This document shows, piece after piece, positions 16,669 to 24,769 of a DNA stretch of 64,000 nucleotides. Below the pieces are notes generated by a model. That model saw only the letters and a list, made by a program, of their open reading frames with translations, was not told the DNA's origin and made no database searches. Position 1 is the first letter of the stretch. Each line of letters starts with the position of its first letter. The DNA lies in the NCBI GenBank assembly GCA_050953725.1, contig JBMNNB010000001.1, forward strand, positions 682,001 through 746,000, in the 5' to 3' direction. The position numbers and the translations under genes are program-made. The DNA is from DTU053 sp012520115. GTDB lineage: Bacteria > Bacillota > Clostridia > Oscillospirales > Acutalibacteraceae.

Positions 16669-18861
16669 ATGAAAAGTGTAGAGATGTTCGGGAAAGCAAA
16701 ATGGTTTACTCCGACTGAAGATTACTCTCAGCCCATATTTGCCGACAGCTTTGAGGCGCCTGCCTTTGATAAAGCAGAGCTTACAATCTGCGGCCTCGGA
16801 TTTTTCAGAGCATACATAAACGGCAAGAGTGTCAGCGACGACTTATTTGTCCCCGTCTGGACAGATTATAACCATGTGGATAACTACATCAACGGTGAGC
16901 TCTACGCCGACAGATTCAGGCACTGCATTAATGTCCTCAGGTACGATGTTTCACTATTTATTAAGCCCGAAAAGAACATCATTGCCGTTCTTTTAGGCCC
17001 CGGCTGGTATGTAAAATATAACTTCGGCGCAGTGAAGCTCTGCTTTAAACTGGACTTTTATAAAGACGGCAGCCTTATTGACAGCTTTTATTCGGATGAC
17101 AGCATCAAATGGACAAAAAGCCATATTACAGATTCGCACATCATAAGGGATGAGATTCAGGACTTTAACCTTGCCCCCGAGGGCTTTATCGAGTCCCTCA
17201 CGCCCGAAAGCCTGAATGACGGCAGGTGGCAGAAGGCTTTGGAGATAGAAGCGCCCGAGTCCGATTATGTCTATCAGACCTGTCCGCCTGACAGGGTTAT
17301 AAGGAAGCTTTCGCCCACGCTTGTAAGGGATTTCGGCGATTACAGGGTCTATGATGTAGGGCAGAATATTTCTGGCCGAATCGTTGTTGATTTATCGGAG
17401 CTTAAAGCAGGGGAGTCTGCGGAAATCGTCTATTCTGAGCTAATAAATGACGAGGGCGAAATCGACTTTGCGACCCATAGCTGGGGCAGACCGCAGATAA
17501 ATCAGTTTATCTCGGATGGCAAGGTTAAAACGGCTGTCAGTGAGTTTTCGTGGTACGGCTTCAGATACTTCTCAATTACCGGGAAGGCAAAGCCCATCCG
17601 CTGCGAGGTCATCCATGCGGATGTGCCCGTTTCAAGCGGCTTTCATTCAAGCAGCTATGTTCTGAACTGGCTTTATAGTGCTTATATCAATACACAGCTT
17701 TGCAATATGCACGCCGGAATCCCCTCGGACTGCCCGCATAGGGAAGGCAGGGGCTATACCGGCGACGGTCAGCTCGTTTCTCCCTGCGGACTGCTGCTGT
17801 TTGACAGCAAGGAGTTCTACAAAAAGTGGCTCAGGGACATTGCCGACTGTCAGGACGAAACAACCGGACATGTGCAGTACACCGCTCCCTATGTCAACTC
17901 CGGCGGCGGCCCCGGCGGCTGGGGCGGCGCAATCGCCATTGTTCCATATAATTATTATCTGAGATTTGGTGACAAGTCAGTATTAGAGCAGTTCTTCCCG
18001 AGGATGCTTAAATACTTTAATTATCTTGAAGCCCACAGCGAAAACGACCTCGTTGTAAGCGAGGAGCCGTGGGCATGGTGTCTCGGCGATTGGTGTACTC
18101 CAGATGAAATCAAAATCCCTGCGCCCCTTGTCAATAACTACTTCTATGTAAAGACACTTGAAATTGCCATAAAGACCGCAAAGCTCATAGGTAAGGAAGA
18201 ATATATTACCGAGCTTGAAAAGAAGCTCAGGATAAAAAAGCAGGCAATTGTTGATAATTACTATGATGAAAAAACAGGCGATTTTGCAGAGAATATTCAG
18301 GGCGCAAATGCTTTTGCGCTTGATATCGGCCTCGGCGACGACAGAACCTTTGACAGGATGATTGAGCATTATAAGAGCACCGGAATGTATGACACAGGCA
18401 TATTCGGCACGGATATAGTCACAAGGATTCTCTTCGAGAGAGGTCACGGCCAGCTTGCCTTTGAGCTGCTTACATCCGAAAAGGAAATCGCCTTCAGCTT
18501 TCAGATAAAAAAGCACTCCACAACCCTTTGGGAGTACTGGACGCACAAAAAATCCAACAGTCATCCAATGTTCGGCGCCGTTGTGAGATACCTGTTTGAC
18601 TTTTTGCTCGGAATCAGGCAAAAGGCGGATTCGGTCGGCTTTAAGGATTTGAATATTTCTCCCGTATTCGTCGACGGTCTGGACTTTGTAACCGGTTATA
18701 TTACCCTTGAGACTGGCAAGCTTGAGGTTACGATAATAAAGCAGGCCGATACCGCAAAAGTCACTGTCCTTGTGCCGGACGGGGTAAATGTATCGCTGAT
18801 TGACGGAGATAAAACAGTTAAGCTTAATCCCGGCACAAATGAATATAAATATAAAGTGTGA
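16669..18861 (+). CDS. Alpha-L-rhamnosidase-like glycoside hydrolase (GH78)
   Basis: Likely hydrolyses terminal alpha-L-rhamnose from plant or bacterial glycans. An N-terminal beta-sandwich (FRAYINGKSVSDD, about residues 40-60) precedes the (alpha/alpha)6 catalytic domain with the GH78 block PSDCPHREGRGYTGDGQL near residue 350 and a C-terminal beta domain. No signal peptide is present, so the substrate must be taken up. 730 aa is in the lower range for the family. It stands alone among housekeeping genes, 4 bp before a flavoprotein gene, with no transporter or regulator adjacent. GH78 is judged from motifs; substrate is unproven. Confidence 0.8.
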   Translation: MKSVEMFGKAKWFTPTEDYSQPIFADSFEAPAFDKAELTICGLGFFRAYINGKSVSDDLFVPVWTDYNHVDNYINGELYADRFRHCINVLRYDVSLFIKPEKNIIAVLLGPGWYVKYNFGAVKLCFKLDFYKDGSLIDSFYSDDSIKWTKSHITDSHIIRDEIQDFNLAPEGFIESLTPESLNDGRWQKALEIEAPESDYVYQTCPPDRVIRKLSPTLVRDFGDYRVYDVGQNISGRIVVDLSELKAGESAEIVYSELINDEGEIDFATHSWGRPQINQFISDGKVKTAVSEFSWYGFRYFSITGKAKPIRCEVIHADVPVSSGFHSSSYVLNWLYSAYINTQLCNMHAGIPSDCPHREGRGYTGDGQLVSPCGLLLFDSKEFYKKWLRDIADCQDETTGHVQYTAPYVNSGGGPGGWGGAIAIVPYNYYLRFGDKSVLEQFFPRMLKYFNYLEAHSENDLVVSEEPWAWCLGDWCTPDEIKIPAPLVNNYFYVKTLEIAIKTAKLIGKEEYITELEKKLRIKKQAIVDNYYDEKTGDFAENIQGANAFALDIGLGDDRTFDRMIEHYKSTGMYDTGIFGTDIVTRILFERGHGQLAFELLTSEKEIAFSFQIKKHSTTLWEYWTHKKSNSHPMFGAVVRYLFDFLLGIRQKADSVGFKDLNISPVFVDGLDFVTGYITLETGKLEVTIIKQADTAKVTVLVPDGVNVSLIDGDKTVKLNPGTNEYKYKV

Positions 18862-18865
18862 GGTT

Positions 18866-20110
18866 ATGGGAAAAATTCTTGTTATAGGCGGCGGACCTGC
18901 GGGCTTTTTTGCCGCAATCGCCGCAGCAAAGCAATGTGAAGACGTTTATTTGCTGGAAAAAAACGACCGCTATCTTAAAAAGCTATTAATCACAGGCAAG
19001 GGCAGGTGCAATGTCACAAACTATCAGCCTCTGCTTAATGAGCTTATTGAGGCCGTTCCCGTAAACGGCAGGTTTTTGTACAGCGCATTCTCAAAGTTTA
19101 TGCCCACCGACACAATGGACTTTTTTGAGGCAATGGGCGTTCCGCTTAAAGTTGAGCGGGGCGACAGAGTTTTTCCGGAGTCCGATAAATCGATTGATAT
19201 TGCCAATGCTATATACGACAAGGCAAAGCTCTCAGGCGTAAAGTTTTTGCAGTGCAGGGCAACGAAGCTAATAGTGGAAAACGGCGGGATTAAAGGCGTT
19301 GAAACCGAAAAAGAGACCATTTTAGCCGACAGAGTGATTGTTGCAACAGGCGGTGTATCCTATCCGCAGACTGGCTCAACGGGCGACGGTTATAAGCTTG
19401 CCGAAAAGGTCGGGCATACCATCATACCGCTAAAGCCCTCCCTCGTACCGATTGAAACAAGAGAGAAATGGTGCAGGGATTTAATGGGTTTGACGCTAAA
19501 AAACATCTCGATAACCGTAATAGACCTTGAATCATACCGTGAAATATATAAGGACTTCGGCGAGATGCTGTTTACCCACTTCGGAGTCTCCGGCCCTGTC
19601 ATCCTCAGTGCAAGCTCACATATGAGGGACGCTAAGGCTGGCAAATATCAGATTCTTATTGATTTGAAACCCGCCTTAAATTATGATAAGCTTGACTTGA
19701 GGGTATTAAGGGATATAAGCGAGTTTTCAAACAAGGGAATGTCAAACGCCCTGACAAAGCTCTTGCCTAAAGCTTTGATTCCCGTTGTATTAAGGCTCGC
19801 CGACATTCCGTTTGAGTTAAAGGCAAACCAGCTAAGAAGCGAAAAAAGGGCAGACCTTATAAATATTCTTAAAAATCTGCCCTTAACCTTTGAAGCCTTC
19901 AGACCTATCGAGGAGGCGATTATCACCTCCGGCGGTGTATCCACAAAGGAGATTAATCCTAAGACGATGGAATCAAAGCTCATCAAGGGGCTGTATTTTG
20001 CCGGGGAAATAATCGATGTTGACGCATATACGGGCGGCTTTAATCTTCAGATAGCCTTCTCCACCGGCAGACTGGCGGGAGAAGCCGCTGCCGAATCACT
20101 TAAACAATAA
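18866..20110 (+). CDS. HI0933/YhiN-family FAD-dependent oxidoreductase
   Basis: Flavoprotein of unknown substrate (BaiN/HI0933 family). The N-terminal dinucleotide-binding motif is VIGGGPAGFFAAIAAA; GKGRCNVTN near residue 47, FFEAMGVPLKVERGDRVFPES, VIVATGGVSYPQTGSTGDGY and the C-terminal GLYFAGEIIDVDAYTGGFNLQIAFSTG are strong family markers. ATG 18866, with GAGG upstream, gives 414 aa; an upstream in-frame start at 18800 lies inside the GH78 gene. In Firmicutes this gene commonly precedes cmk and ispH, as here. Confidence 0.88.
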   Translation: MGKILVIGGGPAGFFAAIAAAKQCEDVYLLEKNDRYLKKLLITGKGRCNVTNYQPLLNELIEAVPVNGRFLYSAFSKFMPTDTMDFFEAMGVPLKVERGDRVFPESDKSIDIANAIYDKAKLSGVKFLQCRATKLIVENGGIKGVETEKETILADRVIVATGGVSYPQTGSTGDGYKLAEKVGHTIIPLKPSLVPIETREKWCRDLMGLTLKNISITVIDLESYREIYKDFGEMLFTHFGVSGPVILSASSHMRDAKAGKYQILIDLKPALNYDKLDLRVLRDISEFSNKGMSNALTKLLPKALIPVVLRLADIPFELKANQLRSEKRADLINILKNLPLTFEAFRPIEEAIITSGGVSTKEINPKTMESKLIKGLYFAGEIIDVDAYTGGFNLQIAFSTGRLAGEAAAESLKQ

Positions 20111-20127
20111 CAGAAAAGAGGGGTCGC

Positions 20128-20805
20128 ATGATAAATATAGCTATTGACGGTCCGTCAGGAGCAGGAAAAAGCACCGTTGCTAAGGCTATTGCAAGGAAAA
20201 TCGGCTTTATCTATGTTGACACCGGTGCTTTATACAGAGCAGTCGGAATAAATGCTTTAAGGCTCGGCTACGACACATCTGACAGGGAAAAGGTAGTCAG
20301 CACTTTAGATAGCGTTAAGATTGACTTGCGCTATATTAACGGCGAGCAGCGCGTTCTGCTTAACGGCGAGGATGTATCAGATGCAATAAGGCTTCCTGAG
20401 GCATCCATGGCAGCCTCGAATGTATCCGCTATCCCGGAGGTCAGGGCATTCTTGTTTGATCTGCAGCGCCAGCTTGCGGCACAAAATAACTGCATTATGG
20501 ACGGCAGGGACATAGGCACGGTCGTTCTGCCCAATGCGGATATTAAGCTCTTCCTTACTGCATCTCCTGAAGAAAGAGCCGCAAGACGACACAGGGAGCT
20601 TATTGAACGAGGCACTCCCGTTGACTATGATGTACTGCTCGAGGAAATAAAGCAGAGGGATTATAACGATTCCCACAGGGCTATTGCGCCCTTAAAGCCT
20701 GCCGACGATGCCATAATCGTCGACACAAGCGGAAATACACTTCAGGAATCCGTTGATAATGTGCTGGAAATTATCAAATCAAAAATCGATATTCCCAATG
20801 TTTAA
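20128..20805 (+). CDS. cmk: Cytidylate kinase
   Basis: Phosphorylates CMP and dCMP with ATP. P-loop GPSGAGKSTVAKA at residues 8-20, VDTGALYRAVG, MDGRDIGTVVLPNADIKLFLTA and REYNDSHRAIAPLKPADDA-like text (RDYNDSHRAIAPLKPADDA). 225 aa is typical. SD GAGGGG is 6 bp upstream. It lies 11 bp before ispH-rpsA, in the conserved cmk-ispH-rpsA order. Confidence 0.96.
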   Translation: MINIAIDGPSGAGKSTVAKAIARKIGFIYVDTGALYRAVGINALRLGYDTSDREKVVSTLDSVKIDLRYINGEQRVLLNGEDVSDAIRLPEASMAASNVSAIPEVRAFLFDLQRQLAAQNNCIMDGRDIGTVVLPNADIKLFLTASPEERAARRHRELIERGTPVDYDVLLEEIKQRDYNDSHRAIAPLKPADDAIIVDTSGNTLQESVDNVLEIIKSKIDIPNV

Positions 20806-20816
20806 TTCGGAATCAG

Positions 20817-22904
20817 GTGATTCATACGGTTGAAATTAAGTTAGCCAAAACGGCGGGCTTCTGCTTCGGTGTGGACAGGGCCGTTAAAAAAGTGAATGAA
20901 CTGATTGAATCGGGTCAGAAAGTATGCACCCTCGGGCCGCTTATTCACAACCCCGGCTTTATAAACAGCCTTAAGGAAAAAGGCGTTATTGAGGTAGATA
21001 CCCCCGAAGCCTGCCCCGAAGGCTATACCCTTGTGCTTCGTACCCACGGAGTAACAAGGGATATAAACAGCCGGTTAAATGAGCTGAATATTGATTCGGT
21101 CGATGCAACCTGCCCCTTTGTTTCTAAGATTCAGAAGCTTGCGGAAAAATACCATGACAAAGGTGCCGTCATTCTGGTCTGCGGCAACAGCGAGCACCCG
21201 GAGGTCAAGGGCATTATGAGCTATTGCAGCGACAGGGGCTATGTAGTAAAGGACGAAAGTCAGCTCGATGACATTATTTCGGACATAAAACTTAAGTACG
21301 GCGAGGAATTTTCTGACATAGTTTTGTTAAGTCAGACTACATTTAGCGTCAAAGAATTCAAAAAATGTGTAAAAAAGCTCAAAAAACTATGTACAAATGC
21401 AATCATTTTTGATACAATATGCAGTGCTACTGCTGAAAGACAAGCCGAAGCTGTCAGTTTGGCACAAGATTGTGATATGATGATTGTTATCGGCGGTCGC
21501 AACAGCTCCAATACTAAGCAGCTAAAAGAGGCCTGCATGCAGTATTGTCCGACTTATCTGATTGAGTCGGAAGAGGAGCTGAAAAGTATAGATTTTAACA
21601 ATGTTTCTCGTGTTGGTGTTACGGCGGGAGCCTCCACTCCCGCCTGCAATATAAAGGAGGTACTTAAATCCATGTCCGACTTACTAAATGACCACGATAA
21701 TCTTGATGCTCTGGCAGCTGAGGAGACTGCTGAAACTGCTTCTTTCGATGACCTGCCCTTTGCCGAAGCACTTGAAGAATCACTGAAAAATATGAATACT
21801 GACCAGAAGGTTATCGGTACAGTTCTTAGAATAACTCCTACCGAAATCCAGGTTGATATAGAAGGCCGCAAGCAGACTGGTTATGTTCCGATTGAGGAGT
21901 ACAGCTCCGACCCGAGTGTTGACCCGGCAGCAGAGCTCAAGGTTGGCGACCGGCTTGAGCTTATTATCATGAAAACTAATGATATGGAAGGCACAATAAT
22001 GCTTTCCAAGCGCCGTCTTGACGCCTCCAAGCATTGGGATGCTATCGTTCAGTCCTATAAGAACCACACTGTCGTATCCGGACAGGTTGTTGAGGTTATC
22101 AGCAAGGGCGTAGTTGTTTTCTCAAAGGGCGTTCGAGTATTTATCCCCGCATCTCTTGCTACCGCTTCAAGAAATGACCGCATTGAGGATTTGCTTGACA
22201 CAACCGTTGACTTTGTAGTTATCGATATTGACAGACGCCGCCGTCGTGCCGTCGGCTCGATTAAGGAAGTTCTTCAGAAGAAAAAGGCCGAAGCTGCCGA
22301 GAAGTTCTGGGAGACTGCTAAGGTCGGCGATGTTATGACAGGTACCGTTAAGTCCCTTACCTCCTTCGCTGCTTTCGTTGATTTAGGCGGCGTTGACGGT
22401 ATGATTCATAAGTCAGAGCTTTCATGGAACCGTGTAAATCATCCCTCCGAAGTATTGAAGGAAGGCGATGTTGTCGAGGTTTACATCAAGTCCCTTGACA
22501 ACGAAAAGAAGAAGATTTCTCTCGGTTACAGAAAGGCCGAGGACAATCCTTGGGAGGTTCTCAAGAGAGATTATCCTGTCGGTACGGTTCTTGATGTTAC
22601 TATCAGCGGTCTTACAACCTTCGGCGCATTCGCAAAGGTAATGCCCGGTATCGAGGGTCTTATCCATATCTCTCAGATTTCCAACGAGCGCATTGCGAAG
22701 CCTCAGGATGTTCTTTCAATCGGCGATGTTGTTAAGGTAATGGTAACCGGCATCGATTCCGATAAGAGAAGACTGAGCCTTTCAATGAGCGCACTGCTCA
22801 AGCCCGAAGAGCCGGCAGAGCCTGAAGAGGCACAGCCCGCCGAGCCTGTCGCTGTTTCTATCGATGAGCTTCTTGCTGCGGCTGAGAGCACGGATGCCGA
22901 ATAA
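20817..22904 (+). CDS. ispH: IspH (HMBPP reductase) fused to S1-type RNA-binding domains
   Basis: Residues 1-~285 are 4-hydroxy-3-methylbut-2-enyl diphosphate reductase, the last step of the MEP isoprenoid pathway; the three [4Fe-4S] cysteines are C16 (GFCFGVD), C99 (DATCPFV) and C202 (TICSATAERQ). From about residue 326 four S1 domains follow (VIGTVLRITPTEIQVDIEGR, VVSGQVVEVISKGVVVF, GDVMTGTVKSLTSFAAFVDL, GTVLDVTISGLTTFGAFAKV), as in ribosomal protein bS1-like proteins, then an acidic Glu/Ala/Pro tail. 695 aa in one open frame. The fusion is known from Clostridia. Start is GTG 20817. A strong hairpin terminator follows. Confidence 0.95.
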   Translation: MIHTVEIKLAKTAGFCFGVDRAVKKVNELIESGQKVCTLGPLIHNPGFINSLKEKGVIEVDTPEACPEGYTLVLRTHGVTRDINSRLNELNIDSVDATCPFVSKIQKLAEKYHDKGAVILVCGNSEHPEVKGIMSYCSDRGYVVKDESQLDDIISDIKLKYGEEFSDIVLLSQTTFSVKEFKKCVKKLKKLCTNAIIFDTICSATAERQAEAVSLAQDCDMMIVIGGRNSSNTKQLKEACMQYCPTYLIESEEELKSIDFNNVSRVGVTAGASTPACNIKEVLKSMSDLLNDHDNLDALAAEETAETASFDDLPFAEALEESLKNMNTDQKVIGTVLRITPTEIQVDIEGRKQTGYVPIEEYSSDPSVDPAAELKVGDRLELIIMKTNDMEGTIMLSKRRLDASKHWDAIVQSYKNHTVVSGQVVEVISKGVVVFSKGVRVFIPASLATASRNDRIEDLLDTTVDFVVIDIDRRRRRAVGSIKEVLQKKKAEAAEKFWETAKVGDVMTGTVKSLTSFAAFVDLGGVDGMIHKSELSWNRVNHPSEVLKEGDVVEVYIKSLDNEKKKISLGYRKAEDNPWEVLKRDYPVGTVLDVTISGLTTFGAFAKVMPGIEGLIHISQISNERIAKPQDVLSIGDVVKVMVTGIDSDKRRLSLSMSALLKPEEPAEPEEAQPAEPVAVSIDELLAAAESTDAE

Positions 22905-22921
22905 TATTTATTAAAAATCTT

Positions 22922-22977
22922 GCCGTCGTGATTAGCCTTTAGCTTTTGCTGAAAGGATATTGCGGCGGCTTTGTTTT
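22922..22977 (+). terminator. Intrinsic terminator after ispH-rpsA
   Basis: GCCGTCG (22922-22928) pairs with CGGCGGC (22963-22969), with an inner stem CCTTTAGC/GCTGAAAGG, and is followed by TTTGTTTT. Confidence 0.75.
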
Positions 22978-23017
22978 AATGATAGACTGTTAGCATATTA
23001 TAAATTCGGAGGTATGT

Positions 23018-23743
23018 ATGAAACCTTTTTGTGTGCCTGAAGAAAATCCTAATACCCTCTCTGAAGTCCGCCGTCAAAAAGCACAGGTTCTGAAAGATAG
23101 CTTGCCCTTCTGGGATAAGCTGACCACTGAGGATTTGGAGCTAATTTATAAGAACTCTACCTTTGTACGCTATGAAAAGGGTTTAAGGATTCAGACCGGA
23201 GATGAAAACTGCCTCGGCGTAATCATCATCACAAAAGGGTCTTTATCCACCTCAATGCTCTCTGAGGAGGGCAGGGAAATAGTGCTTTATAAGCTGTATA
23301 AGGGCGATGTCTGCGTTCTCTCCTCGTCCTGTATAATGGAGCCGATTACCTTTGATGTTAATATCGAGGTCGAAGAGGAAATGGAAGGTCTTGTAATTAA
23401 GTCCTCGTCATATCAAAAGCTCTGCGAAAACAATGTCTATGTTGACAGCTTTACATATAAGCTCGTAGCCGAAAACTTTTCAAGCGTGATGTGGGCGATG
23501 CATCAGATACTTTTCATGAGCTTTGACAAAAGGCTTGCGGTCTTCCTTGTGGACGAATCCGCAAGAACAGGCTCAAACATCATTAACCTGACCCATGAGC
23601 AGATTGCAAAGTACACCGGCAGCGCAAGAGAGGTCGTTTCCCGAATGCTCAAACGCTTTGCCGAGGACAAAATAGTGAGCCTTGCAAGAGGGGAAATACA
23701 GATAATAAACAAACGAGCATTAATGGAAATAATAAATGCTTAA
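23018..23743 (+). CDS. Crp/Fnr-family transcriptional regulator
   Basis: Cyclic-nucleotide-binding-like effector domain (residues ~35-150; VIIITKGSLSTSMLSEEGREI and LYKLYKGDVCVLSSSCIM) followed by a helix-turn-helix (LTHEQIAKYTGSAREVVSRML, about 195-216) in the usual Crp position. 241 aa. Cysteines are present (C5, C69, C109, C115 by eye), but the N-terminal Fnr iron-sulfur ligand pattern is not evident, so the ligand is unknown. SD GGAGG at 23009. Monocistronic, ending at a shared hairpin. Confidence 0.88.
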   Translation: MKPFCVPEENPNTLSEVRRQKAQVLKDSLPFWDKLTTEDLELIYKNSTFVRYEKGLRIQTGDENCLGVIIITKGSLSTSMLSEEGREIVLYKLYKGDVCVLSSSCIMEPITFDVNIEVEEEMEGLVIKSSSYQKLCENNVYVDSFTYKLVAENFSSVMWAMHQILFMSFDKRLAVFLVDESARTGSNIINLTHEQIAKYTGSAREVVSRMLKRFAEDKIVSLARGEIQIINKRALMEIINA

Positions 23744-23749
23744 AAACAA

Positions 23750-23780
23750 ACGGGGCAGCTTTAAGCTGTCCCGTTAATTT
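23750..23780. terminator. Bidirectional terminator between crp-like and LysM-CAP genes
   Basis: ACGGGGCAGCT (23750-23760) pairs with AGCTGTCCCGT (23764-23774) with one G-U pair and a 3-nt loop; T-rich sequence follows on the plus strand (TAATTTTG) and the A-rich side gives T on the minus strand. Confidence 0.8.
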
Positions 23781-23783
23781 TGC

Positions 23784-24401
23784 TTAGCCTATAAACATCT
23801 GCGTCCAGTAGCTTCCGTCTGCCACATAGCCGACGCCGATTTGCTTAAAGGAAGCATTTAAGATGTTTGCCTTATGGCCGGGGGAGTTCCACCACGCCTC
23901 AACAACGGCAGCAGGTGTTTTCTGACCCTTAGCGATGTTTTCGCCGGCAGATGAATATTTGATGTTGAATTTCTTCATCATTTCAAAGGGGCTGCCGTAG
24001 GTGGGGCTGGTATGAGAGAAGTATTTCCTGTCGTGCATGTCCTGAGATTTATATCTTGCCACTCTTGACAATTCCCAATTTGTTTTGAGGGCGCTCAGGC
24101 CGCTCTGAGTTCTCTTGAGGTTTGTAAGCCTTATAACCTCAGCCTCATAGTCCAGAATACCCTTTTCGAGTAAGGGAACCTCGATTATCTGCTTCGGGTA
24201 AATCAGGTCGGGGTTTTTAATCTGCGGGTTAGCGGCAATTATTTCGCTTAAACCGACCTGGTATTTTTTAGCTATTAACCAAAGTGATTCGCCTTTAATA
24301 ACAGTATGAGGAACAGCGTGAGCTGTGAAGCTGAAAAGCGGCAGAGCAGTCAGGATAAGAGCGAGAATGGCTATTCTAAGCTTCATTTTATTTTTTTTCA
24401 T
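23784..24401 (-). CDS. LysM and CAP (SCP/PR-1) domain exported protein, SafA/YkwD-like
   Basis: Signal peptide at the N-terminus (KMKLRIAILALILTALPLFS, then AHA), LysM domain (HTVIKGESLWLIAKKYQVGL ... NPDLIYPKQIIEVP, residues ~30-80), then a CAP domain (LTNLKRTQSGLSALKTN, SHTSPTYGSPFEMM, AGENIAKG, WWNSPGHKANIL). LysM-CAP proteins bind peptidoglycan and several are spore coat/cortex components in Firmicutes; with ylbJ next door a spore-envelope role is likely but inferred. ATG at 24401 is chosen over 24407 because GGAAGG is 6 bp before it. 205 aa. Confidence 0.88.
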   Translation of the reverse strand: MKKNKMKLRIAILALILTALPLFSFTAHAVPHTVIKGESLWLIAKKYQVGLSEIIAANPQIKNPDLIYPKQIIEVPLLEKGILDYEAEVIRLTNLKRTQSGLSALKTNWELSRVARYKSQDMHDRKYFSHTSPTYGSPFEMMKKFNIKYSSAGENIAKGQKTPAAVVEAWWNSPGHKANILNASFKQIGVGYVADGSYWTQMFIG

Positions 24402-24504
24402 AGACATCCTTCCAATTAAAAAGAATAAACAGACTTTCGTCCAAGATTATTTTTATCAAATCTTATTAACATAAGCCTTGTAATTTTTACGGGTAAAATT
24501 AATC

Positions 24505-24540
24505 AAATAAAAAAATCCATTTCAGATGAAATGGATTAAT
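24505..24540 (-). terminator. Intrinsic terminator of the ylbJ transcript
   Basis: AATCCATTTCA (24514-24524) and TGAAATGGATT (24527-24537) form an 11-bp stem; on the minus strand a run of T follows directly. It starts at the stop codon of the 71-aa gene. Confidence 0.85.
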
Positions 24541-24756
24541 TTATATTTCAAATTCGCTTTTATCAAATTCGGGCAGGCGAGGGATTCTTTTCGGTATTCT
24601 TTTAAATCGGTCATATTTAAATTTTCTACAGAACGAGTCCATTGTCATAATACCCTTAACAGGGCACAGAATAAGCTCGGAATCATTCAGTTTTCTGCCC
24701 TGTGCACAGTAAGAGCAACGGGCTTCATATTCGGATTTGAAAAAATCAAGCTTCAT
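24541..24756 (-). CDS. Small four-cysteine protein, function unknown
   Basis: 71 aa, begins MKLDFFKSEYEARCSYCAQG. Cysteines at 14, 17, 31 and 43 (C-x2-C ... C ... C) suggest a zinc or metal site, followed by a basic segment (KFKYDRFKRIPKRIPRLP). It starts 13 bp after the ylbJ-like stop on the same strand and is closed by a terminator, so the two share a transcript. I recognise the general type as a conserved clostridial hypothetical but know no function; a link to sporulation is suggested only by its neighbour. Confidence 0.7.
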   Translation of the reverse strand: MKLDFFKSEYEARCSYCAQGRKLNDSELILCPVKGIMTMDSFCRKFKYDRFKRIPKRIPRLPEFDKSEFEI

Positions 24757-24769
24757 AAACGCCCCCGGA

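Noticed and set aside
18800..18865. Longer N-terminus of the HI0933-family protein
   Set aside because: The extra 22 residues lie inside the GH78 gene and have no homology; ATG 18866 has its own SD.
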